NCBI RefSeq assembly: GCF_037042905.1
Contig: NW_026974140.1
Location: 14,310,001 to 14,374,000, forward strand
Length of the DNA: 64,000 nt
Reading direction: 5' to 3'
Origin: Lytechinus pictus
Taxonomy: Eukaryota; Echinodermata; Echinoidea; Temnopleuroida; Toxopneustidae
A program made the position numbers and the translations under genes. Numbering within the stretch: the stretch's first letter is position 1; each line of letters begins with the position of its first letter. The notes below the pieces were generated by a model. The model did no database searches and was not told the origin of the DNA. It saw only the letters and a program-made list of their open reading frames with translations. Of the stretch, positions 11,401 to 21,436 are shown in pieces.

Positions 11401-14400
11401 AAGCAATTGGAAAATCAGGCTGAGTGGGCTGTTTCTCCTTACCTGTGTATTAGTTGCATAACTTTTTTTTAAACTTTTTTTAAAACAGACTGTTAGATAT
11501 TTAAAATAATTTGCATACTCTTATAAATTAACATAGCAGTGATGGTTTAAATCATCTATTTTTTATCCTTAAGAAACTAAAGTATTGATTTTGATCTAAA
11601 ACAAATGAAGGATAGGTAAACATACCAAACAATGCTTTAGGTCAAGAAATAAAAGTCTTATCACTAACACTGAATAACAAAGCTCTTTCATAGTACTGTC
11701 AATTAAGCAATCAAATTTAGTTCTACTTTGCCAGCCCTATTTATGGTAAGCAATATTAATTATTTAATTCAAATGAAACTTCAATAAATCAAGTCTTCCA
11801 CAAAAGGTATCTTCTTGTTGTCTGACCTCCCCTACGTAGCCATGCCAGGGCCCCTTACATAAAAGTTTCTATTTCTTCTTATTAATTTTACGCGAAAAGC
11901 CATATCACGCTCCCTTAATTTTTTTGGCTCATTATGCCACTGGTTACCACTGGAAAGCAAAGTTACTATTATAGTAACTTATATGCAACAGGACCCAGAA
12001 TTGGCATCAATTAAAGAGATATGGACAGGTACATGTTTGTAGCCTGGGACAAACTTTATGAAAGTTTATGACATATGGTAGAGGGATCTACCTGTCTTAA
12101 CATATTCCTTTTTCCTACTTCTCATGGATGGTTCTTAATAAATTATCAAGAAAGTGTTTTTTTCTGTTTGTATGGCATAAAATAAAATATAAAAGGAATA
12201 GAGGAAATGAAATATAAAAAGGAATTGAGGCTTTAATGTTACTTTGATGAGAAATAATAAGGGAAGCTGATAATAGGAAATGAGTTAAAGGAGAATGAAA
12301 CCTTTAGAACAAGTGGGCTTGTGTGGAAACAGAAAAATCAAACAATAAGATCAAGGAAAATTTGAGAAAAATCAGATAAAAATGAGAGAGTTATGAGCAT
12401 TTGAATATCGCGATCACTAATACTATTGAGATCCTCCTATTGGCAATGAGATAAAGATGTGTGATGTCACATGTGAACAACATTCCCTTTGATCACATCA
12501 CATCACATCAGGTACGGAAATGAAGGACTTCTCCTGTAGGTTTTCCGATCTTAACTTCCGGTAATTGACGATTATCTAGACAGTTTAAACTTGTGAGACT
12601 TTACGTGCGTTGAGAAATGGAGGTTTTAAATCTTTCCCCCCACCAAAATTTATCCAAACGATGTTTAAACATTTCCACTGATTTTGCTTCCACTACTTCT
12701 GTAGGCAGTTTGTTCCAGTCAGAAATTACTCTTTGACTAAAAAATTTGCTCCTAAGTTCCAACCGGGATCGTCCTGTGAAGAGCTTGAACTTGTGACCTC
12801 TAGTTGCTGAATGGATTGCTGGTGTGAAAAATATATCACTCGAGATCCCAAACTTTCCATTTAACAGTTTGTACACAGTAATCATATCTCCTCTTCGTCT
12901 TCTGTAAAACAGTGAGTGAAGGTTTAGTCTCTGTAGACGTTGCTCATACGGTAAGCTCTGGAGACCAGGAATCATGTGAGTAGCTCTCCTTTGCACCTTC
13001 TCTACTTTGTCTGCATCCATTTTGAATCTCACATGCCATATGATAGGCTGTAAAATACCCCCAAAATGTATCTTTTTGCTCTTTCTTATGGGGATACATA
13101 CTCTTTATCCATAATGTATTCTTTGAAATTCTGTATTGCATGCCCTCCTATAGAAATAATGCATGATCTACTAATAGATGTGATAAAAGAGGCAATTTGA
13201 GTTAAATATATACAAAAGTAATGGGAAAGTTGTTCACATGTGACATCACACATCTTTGTTGCATTGCCAATAGGGAGAATCTACAGAACAATAATGATCT
13301 ACACTTCAAATGCTCATAACTTTCTTATTATTTATTCAATTTTTGTTGATCTGTTTCTTTATTTTTCTGTTTCCACACAAGTCATCATGTACCAAAGGTT
13401 TCGTTTGCCTAAATGATTGCTAGATAAGGTCATACTGTGATTTTTTTTCAGGATTATACGTACTTGAGTTCTGATAGGTCCGCTTTGAAGAGCTATAATA
13501 AATAACAAAAACAAAGATAGGAAATAGTTATTCTTACTCTTGCTATAATTATAAGCATGAAGAAAACATTTAAAGAAATAAAGATTAATAAAAGACTAAA
13601 GAGTAAACAGAAGAAAAAGGTAAAAAGAGGAAATAAAGAATAAAGATATGAAAGGCATGAAGACACCAACATATATTACAGCATTCTTGAATTAAATAAC
13701 TGTCATGCTTAAAACACGAGGTAAAAGGAAGCAAAATATTATCTTACTGAACATGTATTTGTCTTACATGTATATATTCAATAAAAGATGATTGAATAAA
13801 ATATTTCTGAATTTTCTCAAAATGAAATATAAAAAAACATCCGCTAAAAACACAAGCTACTTTCACAGAAATGCATCTGCTAAAAGCATTGTTTGCATCA
13901 GTCCCATTGAAAAAAAAAGTGAATGCAAACAAAAATCAAAATTTGTTGTGCATTATCTCACAAGACTAACCTGGCAAGACAAAAAGAAAATAAGTGATTA
14001 CAGTAAAGTACATGTAAACAAAAATGAACAATCGCTTCAAATGAAATAATTCACCTAACCTAATATCATTTAAGATGTAAAACAATGCACAGGAAGAACT
14101 ACGGACTTTTAGTTAATATTGAATGAAATTATAACTTCAAGTCTCGCTTCCAAAGATGATTATATGACATACATGTACACAAAAAAATGATTTGGTCAGA
14201 ACTAAAGGGGAAGTCCACTCTTACATCAAGTTGGATTAATTAAAGGAAGAAATGTTAGAGAAGCATATTAATACATGTTTGATATCAAATCTATAAAATA
14301 ATATTAAAGGTTAAGGAATTTAGACTTATTTTGTAATGTCGTATATGCAAGAAGCTACCCCTATATAAATTCACACTTATTAATGGTCTGGCTCCATGAT

Positions 14401-15578
14401 GAAGTGTGTGATAGAAGACTGCATAAAATTATGCATAGAATGAAAATATAAAATAATTTACAATTTTCAACAAAAAAAATGAAGAAAAGAAATTTTTAAT
14501 TTTTAAATTACATGACAAGTGGGGAGCTACAAGCGTGTGAGTGTGATAGCATATTAAAACTTTAACCATCCATTTACAATTGTTATTCTTGATGAATTCC
14601 TGCCCTGTTCATGAACATATTGCTCTCATTTTCTTACTTTTATTAAAACTTACTTTATTCCAGGATGAACTATGACTATATATTTCAATATTTCATCCCA
14701 TCCAAGATAAAAAAAAAAAAAAAAGTCCAACAAACCTCTTGTTTTAACGATGTCAGGGGAAGTCTGTATGCTGCACGCAGTAGTGTCAAGATCCCAGAAT
14801 AAATTATAGACAATGCATCACTTGATTGACCACACTCATTTGACAAGTTCGGGATAAAATCTTCATTTATGATCGTACCTTCAAATGAAGATACAGCGGC
14901 TGTCAATAAAGAAAGAAATTATATTATAACTAAATTGACAGAGTTGAGATAACTTAAACTATTTTTGCGTATTCAATGGATCCTGCATTTCTCCAGGACA
15001 TGAGGAAATGAACAGAAGATGATGAAGGTAATACTCTAGTAATGTACTTTCTCTCTTATCCTCCTCCTTCTCATCATTCTTCTCTGCTTCCACAATATTT
15101 TTTGCTCTTTTGACTTCTCTTTCCTTGTTTTCTTCCTTCTTTCTATTCTGAGTATTCAACTTTCAACTCCTTATTTTTCAGAACTGGCATGACGTGACTG
15201 GAGCAAAAGTGTTAAGACTCCACATGTATTTTTATTTAACAAGCACATCATATTTCAATCTGTTAACAAATTAAGAAAAAATAGAGTATCTGATCATTTA
15301 TTCCTTGACTAGTCTAAGAGTAAGACTGTGTTATTTGAATTATTTTGAGTACTAATACTACTTCTAGCAGTCAGCACGACACAAAATTGCGCATGTGGGA
15401 CTAAATGAAAAAACAACAACTGAAGACGATTACCTTTCAGAAGCTCCCTAAACGTTGATTTATCTGAACTCTTTAGTAATTTTACCATAGATTTTATTTC
15501 CTGTGGTACCTTCGAACCAACGAAAAGAGTTCTGTCACCAGAAAAACCTCCAGGATTACCAACAGAAGGAAGGGCCAT
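8484..15578 (-). CDS. COMMD5: COMM domain-containing protein 5
   Basis: COMMD proteins assemble into the ten-member Commander scaffold that acts with the CCC/retriever machinery in endosomal recycling; family members also restrain NF-kB. Seven minus-strand exons join in frame: 15578-15434, 14899-14736, 13492-13464, 11158-11108, 9941-9846, 9473-9398 and 8585-8484 (stop TGA 8486-8484). All have GT-AG borders and matching phases, giving 220 codons against about 224 in human. The N-terminal exon reads GSKVPQEIKSMVKLLKSSDK then STFRELLK, exon 2 ends RLPLTSLKQE, and the COMM domain occupies the last three exons with the family hallmark FRWRVDVAIS and the end SKFHELRYNVASLMKEM. The start is the only ATG in the conserved frame. 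Intron 2 holds a MITE containing a dead LINE. I recognised the family from these motifs; expression is not shown. Confidence 0.93.
9995..10345. repeat. Array of degenerate 'ggtctaat' phrases, inverted in its second half
   Basis: The first half is built from phrases such as 'aattggtctaatgcc', 'aattgtctaattacc' and 'catttggtctatc'. The second half uses the complement ('attagacaaaatggtc', 'gacgaactggtgattagac'). The units are about 15-25 bp and poorly conserved. It sits in COMMD5 intron 4, just beyond exon 5. Similar phrases occur at 7950-8060 and 50960-51150. Confidence 0.6.
10510..10600. repeat. (ATC)n microsatellite
   Basis: Uninterrupted and then imperfect ATC/ATT triplets in COMMD5 intron 4. 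They explain the poly-Met and poly-Ile open frames on the two strands here. Confidence 0.85.
12285..13413. mobile_element. MITE family D split by a LINE fragment
   Basis: The left arm (12285 to about 12490) and right arm (about 13200-13413) are inverted copies: 'cttgtgtggaaacagaaaaa' and 'tgtgatgtcacatgtgaaca' occur in both orientations. The middle is an unrelated LINE 3' fragment. The arms contain a 'gagagttatgagcatttgaa' module like that of families B and C. Lies in COMMD5 intron 2. Confidence 0.75.
12492..13067 (-). pseudogene. 5'-truncated LINE: reverse transcriptase C-terminal end
   Basis: The minus-strand frame 13067-12601 encodes the region after the reverse transcriptase core of a CR1/Jockey-group LINE: DKVEKVQRRATHMIPG, then YEQRLQRLNLHSLFYRRR, RGDMITVYKLLNGK and VISDWNKLP. 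It ends in a stop, then a short 3' UTR, then a tail of TGATG-type pentamers at 12510-12492. Endonuclease and catalytic core are absent, so it cannot move itself. It is inserted inside MITE D within COMMD5 intron 2. Its tail pentamer differs from that of the long LINE nearby, suggesting a different LINE family. Confidence 0.8.
14206..14600. mobile_element. Partial MITE of the 'aagtccac' type
   Basis: The left end reads AAAGGGGAAGTCCACTC, resembling the ends of family B, and the body is AT-rich. I could not find a clean right end, so this is probably truncated or decayed. Lies in COMMD5 intron 2. Confidence 0.4.
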
Positions 15579-15667
15579 TTTTCAATATTTTCTCCTTTCC
15601 TCAGCTCCGCGAGTACCAGCAGTAGTCTTACATCAGCCGCGCTGAGAGTATAATATGTTTCCGTGGG
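15579..15667 (-). promoter_or_regulatory. COMMD5 5' UTR / promoter remnant
   Basis: Only about 90 bp separate the COMMD5 ATG from the tail of the upstream LINE. This stretch has several CpGs ('ctccgcgagtacc', 'cagccgcgctgag'), more than its neighbours, consistent with a short 5' UTR or core promoter. No TATA box in a sensible position is certain. Confidence 0.4.
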
Positions 15668-16393
15668 CCTGGGTAGATAAGATAAGATAAGATATTTATT
15701 CGTCTTTCTTTCTGCACATACATTTTATCTTACAAGTCTGATTTCACATTCTACAAATGAAAAAAATCAATTAACCATAAATCATTGTTACAGTAGAAAA
15801 AAAAGAAACATTGCAAAATAACTAAACGTATTGAGAGAAAGACAAGGAGAACCCCTGAAAAAGCAAGGCTTGTAAGGCTAGGGTCTCCTTTGTTTCAAGT
15901 ACATGACTGAATAGTATTCAGTGTTGACATGTAATATCTTTAAAATACAAAAGAAAAAAAAATGCAACAATAAAACAAAAAAGACAAACTAAAACTAATC
16001 AATGACAAAAAACACACACTAATAGAATACATTGCTTGAATGTACAGTTATGAAGTCTAATAAACTAACAACAATATGATATAATTAAGTGATATATGAT
16101 GGAAGAGGAAATAAGTATGGATAACATGGCATGAAAAAAAGAGGACGATCGTATGTATAAATAATAATAGTAAAGTAAAAAAACAAAACATGACAAAGGT
16201 AAAAGAAACACAAGAAAAGAATACAAAAGGAAAAAAACATGGGCTGACCCTCTGCAGAAGAATCCAGTTAGACAAGATACAAGATAAATATATATTGATA
16301 TAACATAACATTCTCCAGTCTTATATACAGTTTTTTAGGCTCCAAAATTAAAAATAACATAGTATATAAAAGCATATCTTAACCTAGAGCAAC

Positions 16394-19387
16394 TCACAAA
16401 TAACAATTAAGAAGATAACCTTTAAGTACACGCTGAAAAGTATAAATGCTTACCGATTTTTTTATATTTGAATTGAGAGAGTTCCAGAACCTGGGTCCTG
16501 TATTTACAACTGTCCTAAAAGCAGAACTTGTATGTAACTTGGGTAAGTGGAATGCAGAAGCATTTCGTGTATAATAGTTATGTACGTCACTATTTTTCAT
16601 GAACATTGTGACCAGAGCTGGTGGCATGATGCCTGCATTGTATGCATACATTAGAGTACCAAGTTGAAAATCATAGATATCTTGTAATTTTAGAATTCTA
16701 TGCTCATAAAAAAGTGGGGTAGTATGCGAGCGATAGTTAACATTACAAACAATTCTTAAAACTCTTTTTTGAATCAAGTACACCCTTTCTAGATTGGTTT
16801 TAAGAGAATTACCCCATGCAAGAACACCGTAATTGAGATACGGGAGAATTAGTGTTGAATACATCATACAAAGAATATCAGTAGAGAAAAAGGATTTTAA
16901 TTTGTATATTACACCACTATTTTTTGATAATGTCTTACATAGATGATTTATATGGGTTTTCCAAATCAGTTTTTCATCTATATGCAACCCCAGAAATTTG
17001 GTCGTCTTTACTCTATCTATTAACACATCATTAAATATAACATCACCTGGAACTTCTCGTATCGTGTTGCTAAAGAGCATATAATTTGTTTTCTGCATAT
17101 TTAGAGATAATTTATTTGCTTGAATCCACAAAGTGACTTTCCTCAGTTCACTATTAACTGTTTTTAAAAGGGTCTCAGGATTTCTGTGGGAATGATACAA
17201 ACTTGAATCATCTGCAAATAAAATGAACGATAAAATATCAGAGGAATAGTGAAAATCATTAATATACACAATAAATAATAACGGACCAAGGAGGGATCCC
17301 TGGGGAACACCACAAGTGACATTCTGTAAACCTGACTCAGCATCCTTTATTGAGACAAATTGTTTCCTGTCAGCTAAGTAACTCTTGAACCAGTCCAATG
17401 CTGTACCCCTGATACCATAATGTGATAACTTGCCAGTCAAAATATCATGATCTACTGTGTCAAAAGCTTTCGAATAATCAAGAAATATACCAATTGTATG
17501 CATCTTTTTGTCTATGGATTGTGATACTTTATCAATAAAATGTAGCAAGGCATGGGTGGTGGTATGTTTCTCGCGAAAGCCAAACTGAAATTTAGAAAAA
17601 ATATTACTCTTGTTGAAAAATTTCAAAGTTCTAACATAGATCACTTTCTCAAGAATCTTTGAGAATGCAGTCAATAGAGAAATAGGTCTGTAATTATTCA
17701 GACATTGAGGGTCTCCTTTCTTAAAAATGGGTACGACCTTCGCAATTTTCATGTCAGTAGGAACTTTCCCACATGACATTGATAGATTAAAGACATGAAG
17801 TAGGGGTTGAATAATTCCTAAGATAATTTCTTTAATTAAGTTGTTAGAAACCCCATCATAACCAGGACTTTTCCCGTTTTTAAGAGATTTCACAATGGTA
17901 AGCAGTTCTTCCCGAACTACTGGTAAGAAAAATAAACTTTTACTATTTTGCTCTTTCATAAAATCTCTGTAAGTCTGCTGAGAAAGTGGCACTGCCCGTG
18001 AAAGTTTTGGACCAATGCTGCAAAAGTAATCGTTAAAGTTGTCTGCTATAATATTCCTTTCTTCCACCACATGACCGTTAATTTCAATACTCTTTACATG
18101 AGATATCTTTTCCTTTGACTTGAATACTTTCTTAATCACTTTCCAAGTTCCCTTGATATCGTTTCTTGTTGCCTGAAATTGAGTGCGATAATATGATTTC
18201 TTTGCAGTACGAAGGACTGAAGTAAGCGTATTTTTATAATTTACATAACGTTTACGTGAAGATTCGGTACCACGCACTTTATACGAATAATACAGCTTGT
18301 TTTTCTTCATGGATCTCAACAAAGAAGCACTAACCCATGGCATAATAGGAACATTTTTACGATTTCTTCTACTTTGCTTTACAACTGGTACATTTTTATT
18401 ATACAGAGACATGAATTTTTGTAAGAACCTTTTAAACGATATGTTCACATCATTTTCTTTAAGAACTTCACTCCAGTCCGTTTCTATCAAGGCTGCCCGC
18501 AGCTTTGCAATATTAGCGGAAGTGTTTTTCCGAATTGATTTGGATTCTTGTTTACAGACTTTACCCAAGCTTAGACGAGCGAAGATTGGGAAATGATCTG
18601 AAATATCTGATACAATAATCCCTGAGGATGGAAAAGGTTGTTTATTACAGAAAATATTATCTATGAGCGTAGATGAAGTTTCAGTTACCCTTGTTGGTTT
18701 AATAATTAATGGCATTAAGGAAAAGGACAGCATCATATTAAGAAACGCATCATAATGATAGTTTTCATCACACTGAAGGAGGTTTATGTTATAATCACCC
18801 ATTATGAAAATTGTTTTGTTTACGAAAAGTGGGTTTGAAAGAATACTATGCATTTCGTTAACAAAACTCTCTAAGTTACTCTGAGGGGGTCTATACACAA
18901 CTCCAAATAAAACATTTCTTTTTCCTGGAATGAAGCACTCTGCGAATATTGATTCCATATGCTCAGCCATCATATTTAGCTCATCCCTTAATTGAAAGTC
19001 CACTGAATCTGGAATATATAAAGCAACTCCACCTCCTTTTTTAGCATATATATGATTAGACACAAGATTATGACCAGGAATATGATAAAGATTTAAGTCA
19101 TTCTCACTCGAGAACCAGGTCTCAGTGACTCCAATCACTGCTTTACTATCTTCAAATTTGTCAATTAGTGTACTAAATGCATCAAAGTTCCTAGGCATAC
19201 TTCTCATGTTTAAATGCAAGACAGTAGCAATTTCAAGATTGTCTCGAAAACTATTAATAAACTGATTTTCTGAATAGTATTGACAGTTAATTGCAGAAGA
19301 ATGTCCTAAATCATCAGTATCACTAAGCTCTAGTATTCTTGAATTATTTTCTAAGGAGCTACAAATGGCTTCTTCTATACTAATCAT
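16394..19387 (-). CDS. LINE ORF2: endonuclease-reverse transcriptase
   Basis: A 997-residue protein that nicks target DNA and copies the LINE RNA onto it. The N-terminal endonuclease (about residues 55-280) shows LNMRSM, GVTETWF, VVYRPP, MGDYNIN and SDHFPIF, the expected Asn, Glu, Asp and His catalytic positions. The reverse transcriptase (about 480-770) shows KSPGYDGVS near 505, VVPIFKKGD, NNYRPISLL, FLDYSKAFDTVDH, GVPQGSLLGPLLF and the catalytic FADD box near 724. The C-terminal part resembles the 'QKRVLRIV' region of related LINEs. No stop or frameshift interrupts it, so the copy is probably young. The start is the first ATG of the frame; the true start could be a little downstream. It is not a host gene. 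Confidence 0.92.
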   Translation of the reverse strand: MISIEEAICSSLENNSRILELSDTDDLGHSSAINCQYYSENQFINSFRDNLEIATVLHLNMRSMPRNFDAFSTLIDKFEDSKAVIGVTETWFSSENDLNLYHIPGHNLVSNHIYAKKGGGVALYIPDSVDFQLRDELNMMAEHMESIFAECFIPGKRNVLFGVVYRPPQSNLESFVNEMHSILSNPLFVNKTIFIMGDYNINLLQCDENYHYDAFLNMMLSFSLMPLIIKPTRVTETSSTLIDNIFCNKQPFPSSGIIVSDISDHFPIFARLSLGKVCKQESKSIRKNTSANIAKLRAALIETDWSEVLKENDVNISFKRFLQKFMSLYNKNVPVVKQSRRNRKNVPIMPWVSASLLRSMKKNKLYYSYKVRGTESSRKRYVNYKNTLTSVLRTAKKSYYRTQFQATRNDIKGTWKVIKKVFKSKEKISHVKSIEINGHVVEERNIIADNFNDYFCSIGPKLSRAVPLSQQTYRDFMKEQNSKSLFFLPVVREELLTIVKSLKNGKSPGYDGVSNNLIKEIILGIIQPLLHVFNLSMSCGKVPTDMKIAKVVPIFKKGDPQCLNNYRPISLLTAFSKILEKVIYVRTLKFFNKSNIFSKFQFGFREKHTTTHALLHFIDKVSQSIDKKMHTIGIFLDYSKAFDTVDHDILTGKLSHYGIRGTALDWFKSYLADRKQFVSIKDAESGLQNVTCGVPQGSLLGPLLFIVYINDFHYSSDILSFILFADDSSLYHSHRNPETLLKTVNSELRKVTLWIQANKLSLNMQKTNYMLFSNTIREVPGDVIFNDVLIDRVKTTKFLGLHIDEKLIWKTHINHLCKTLSKNSGVIYKLKSFFSTDILCMMYSTLILPYLNYGVLAWGNSLKTNLERVYLIQKRVLRIVCNVNYRSHTTPLFYEHRILKLQDIYDFQLGTLMYAYNAGIMPPALVTMFMKNSDVHNYYTRNASAFHLPKLHTSSAFRTVVNTGPRFWNSLNSNIKKSVSIYTFQRVLKGYLLNCYL

Positions 19388-19763
19388 TTGGATGTTGAGT
19401 ATACAATTTCAAGTGAAATCTAACTGTTTGCGCCATAAAGAACATGTCAGCATGAAAAGGAAGATTGTCAAGATACACACATACTATATAAGAGAAAAAC
19501 ATACAATAATGTATATCAAATAAGATGAACATATTATATAAATTACAAATGCAAATGAAAAACAGAAAAAGATGATTAGAGATTGCAATAGAAATAACAA
19601 TGAAAGAAAAAAAAACACAAATGAAAATTAAAAGGAAAGTTGAATGGAAAAAAAAAGAATTAACTTTGGGTTGTCATGGGATTTGGCTTGCAAGGAAATA
19701 ACCTTTTTTTCAAAGTGGGAATATAGGTCAGCATGATATTCTACAATAGACATTAATTACAAT

Positions 19764-20473
19764 TCAAAGCTTCAAAATATCATCATCACATGTGATGAGT
19801 TTTTTCGTAAGTCCGCCTCCCGTGTTCTTAAGTCCAGCGAAAATTTTTCCATCGTTGCTCCAAGACCGCTCAACTTTCGGTGAGTGACGAACATTGAAAA
19901 GAAGCTTCTGTCTTGTGGGAGTCAGATCATCATTAACAAAGATTTTTGAACCCTTCAACTTTGATCTGGCTCCCATAATATGAGCTCGGGTGCGGAGGCT
20001 GGAAAACTCCACTAGCAGTTGACGAGGAGAACTTCTTCTTGCTCCTTTGTCTACTATAGAGGACCCAGTCGATGACATCGGACAAAGTCGGATGAAGTCA
20101 CGTTGACCCCCATCCTCCTGCCAATGTCAATGACAGCCTCCTCTGGATCTTCATCTTTCACCTCTGGAACTCCTTGGATCCTGATGTTGCGTGACCTGGA
20201 TTTTTGCTCCAGGTCATCAATTCTTTGCTCTAAGACTGCCATCTTTTCCACAGATTTCTTTTCCGCCTTCTTATGTAGCTGTATCTCTGACTCCTGGGCC
20301 TTTATCCTCCCCTCAAGCTCCATGATCTGGCCCTCCTGCATCTCTAGCCGGGTGATGATTGCAGACATTGCCTCCGTAACCGCATCTTGTACAAACTTTT
20401 TTAATTGACTGCTTTTCTCGAGCTTGTCGATGACAAGCTGGGCAATGTCGTCAGATTCCCTTTTTGTTGGCAT
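19764..20473 (-). pseudogene. LINE ORF1 (coiled coil plus RRM-like), broken by one frameshift
   Basis: The first frame (start MPTKRESDD at 20473) has a long charged coiled coil (MEGQ-like heptads such as EGQIMELEGRIKAQESEI), then RNIRIQGVPE and VRCHRLG. It stops just after HRLGPL near 20054. The next frame picks up at once with SSPRQLLVEFSSLRTRAHIM, KGSKIFVNDDLTPTRQKLL and WSNDGKIFAGLKNT, ending at 19764. This is the order found in L1-type ORF1 RNA-binding proteins. The two parts are out of register by one base at about 20050-20075, so this copy cannot make the whole protein unless a ribosome shifts frame. ORF1 proteins bind the LINE RNA and help form the transposition particle. Confidence 0.8.
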
Positions 20474-20984
20474 ATTAAAAAATATGGGTTTATAATGAGA
20501 TGAAAAGTGGGAAATAATCAACAACAAAAAAACAGATTGTTGAAAATTAATGCGAGTGAAGGCTGCAGCGGAGGAAAAGGCCCAAGTGAAAGGACAGGTT
20601 TATTTGAACAGCAAGAGCATTGATAGAGTAGTACTCTGTTTTGAAGCGAAGACTATGTCTACAGGAATGGAATGTTAACTAATAGCTACTCAAGGACATT
20701 TCTCCACGTTGATCCACTTTCACTTTCACTAACATTTTTAGCTCCAGGTATCACAAAAAGTCCAAGGTGTGGGACTGTAGTAAGAAGTTCCTTGCAAGAC
20801 CCATGAGAAATCCAACCGAAAAACACATAAAGTTTCTACATTCTGATAGTAGCTTATATCAACACAGATGTCACAATGATGGCATCTATTAGCTGCACAA
20901 CATATGAAGTGTGAAGTGTGAAGTATGAAGACTTAAACTGGAAAAAAAGATTTTTTGTAGACACTTTACGAGCACATGGCAGAG

Positions 20985-21085
20985 TGAGCTCAGTGACAAC
21001 CTATTAGTAGTGGATTAAAGGATGTAGGATTAGTAGTGGATTAGTAGTGGATTAGTAGGATTAGTAGTGGATTAAAGGATACCGG
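20985..21085. repeat. Short minisatellite of 'ggattagtagt' units
   Basis: Phrases 'agtagtggattagtagtgga' and 'ggattaaaggat' repeat several times in direct orientation just beyond the presumed 5' end of the LINE. Non-coding. Confidence 0.75.
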
Positions 21086-21436
21086 TACTGTGGAAACGAT
21101 ATACGCAATGAAAGATATGCTGATATAACAGCGACTATTTTTTTTGTCCTAATCTTCTAAAAATATTCGTTTGCACAAATAGGGTCTGATAGGGGGGGGG
21201 GGGGCTCATGGGACGGGAGAATGCCCATATACATTCATTCTTTAAATTAGTTGTTCCGTCTTTATTATTTGCTTTAGCTGCATACATATAAGTTGTTGAA
21301 ATGTTATTTTTGCATGAGTTCGGATTATGTCTCTGTTCTGATACAATTTGCCTGCTATGATTATTACACTGTTATTTAATTTGTGTATTGCACTGCTGCA
21401 ATTGTCATTTTTTCCCCTATATTTTCTTGATTATGT

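Larger units (their letters stand above)
15667..20940 (-). mobile_element. Near-full-length two-ORF LINE retrotransposon
   Basis: A non-LTR retrotransposon on the minus strand: 5' UTR (from roughly 20940, boundary uncertain), ORF1 (20473-19764, one frameshift), ORF2 (19387-16394, intact), a 3' UTR of about 700 bp, and a tail of TTATC pentamers at 15700-15668 rather than poly(A). ORF2 with apurinic-type endonuclease plus reverse transcriptase, and a short-repeat tail, fit the CR1/L2/Jockey group. I could not see a target duplication. It lies head-to-tail upstream of COMMD5 on the same strand. Confidence 0.85.

Noticed and set aside
13792-14049. 85-codon plus-strand Lys/Ser-rich frame in COMMD5 intron 2
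   Set aside because: It reflects A-rich sequence; no start context, domain or splice support.
18297-18596. 99-codon plus-strand frame inside the LINE
   Set aside because: Antisense to the ORF2 endonuclease/linker region; no independent signal.
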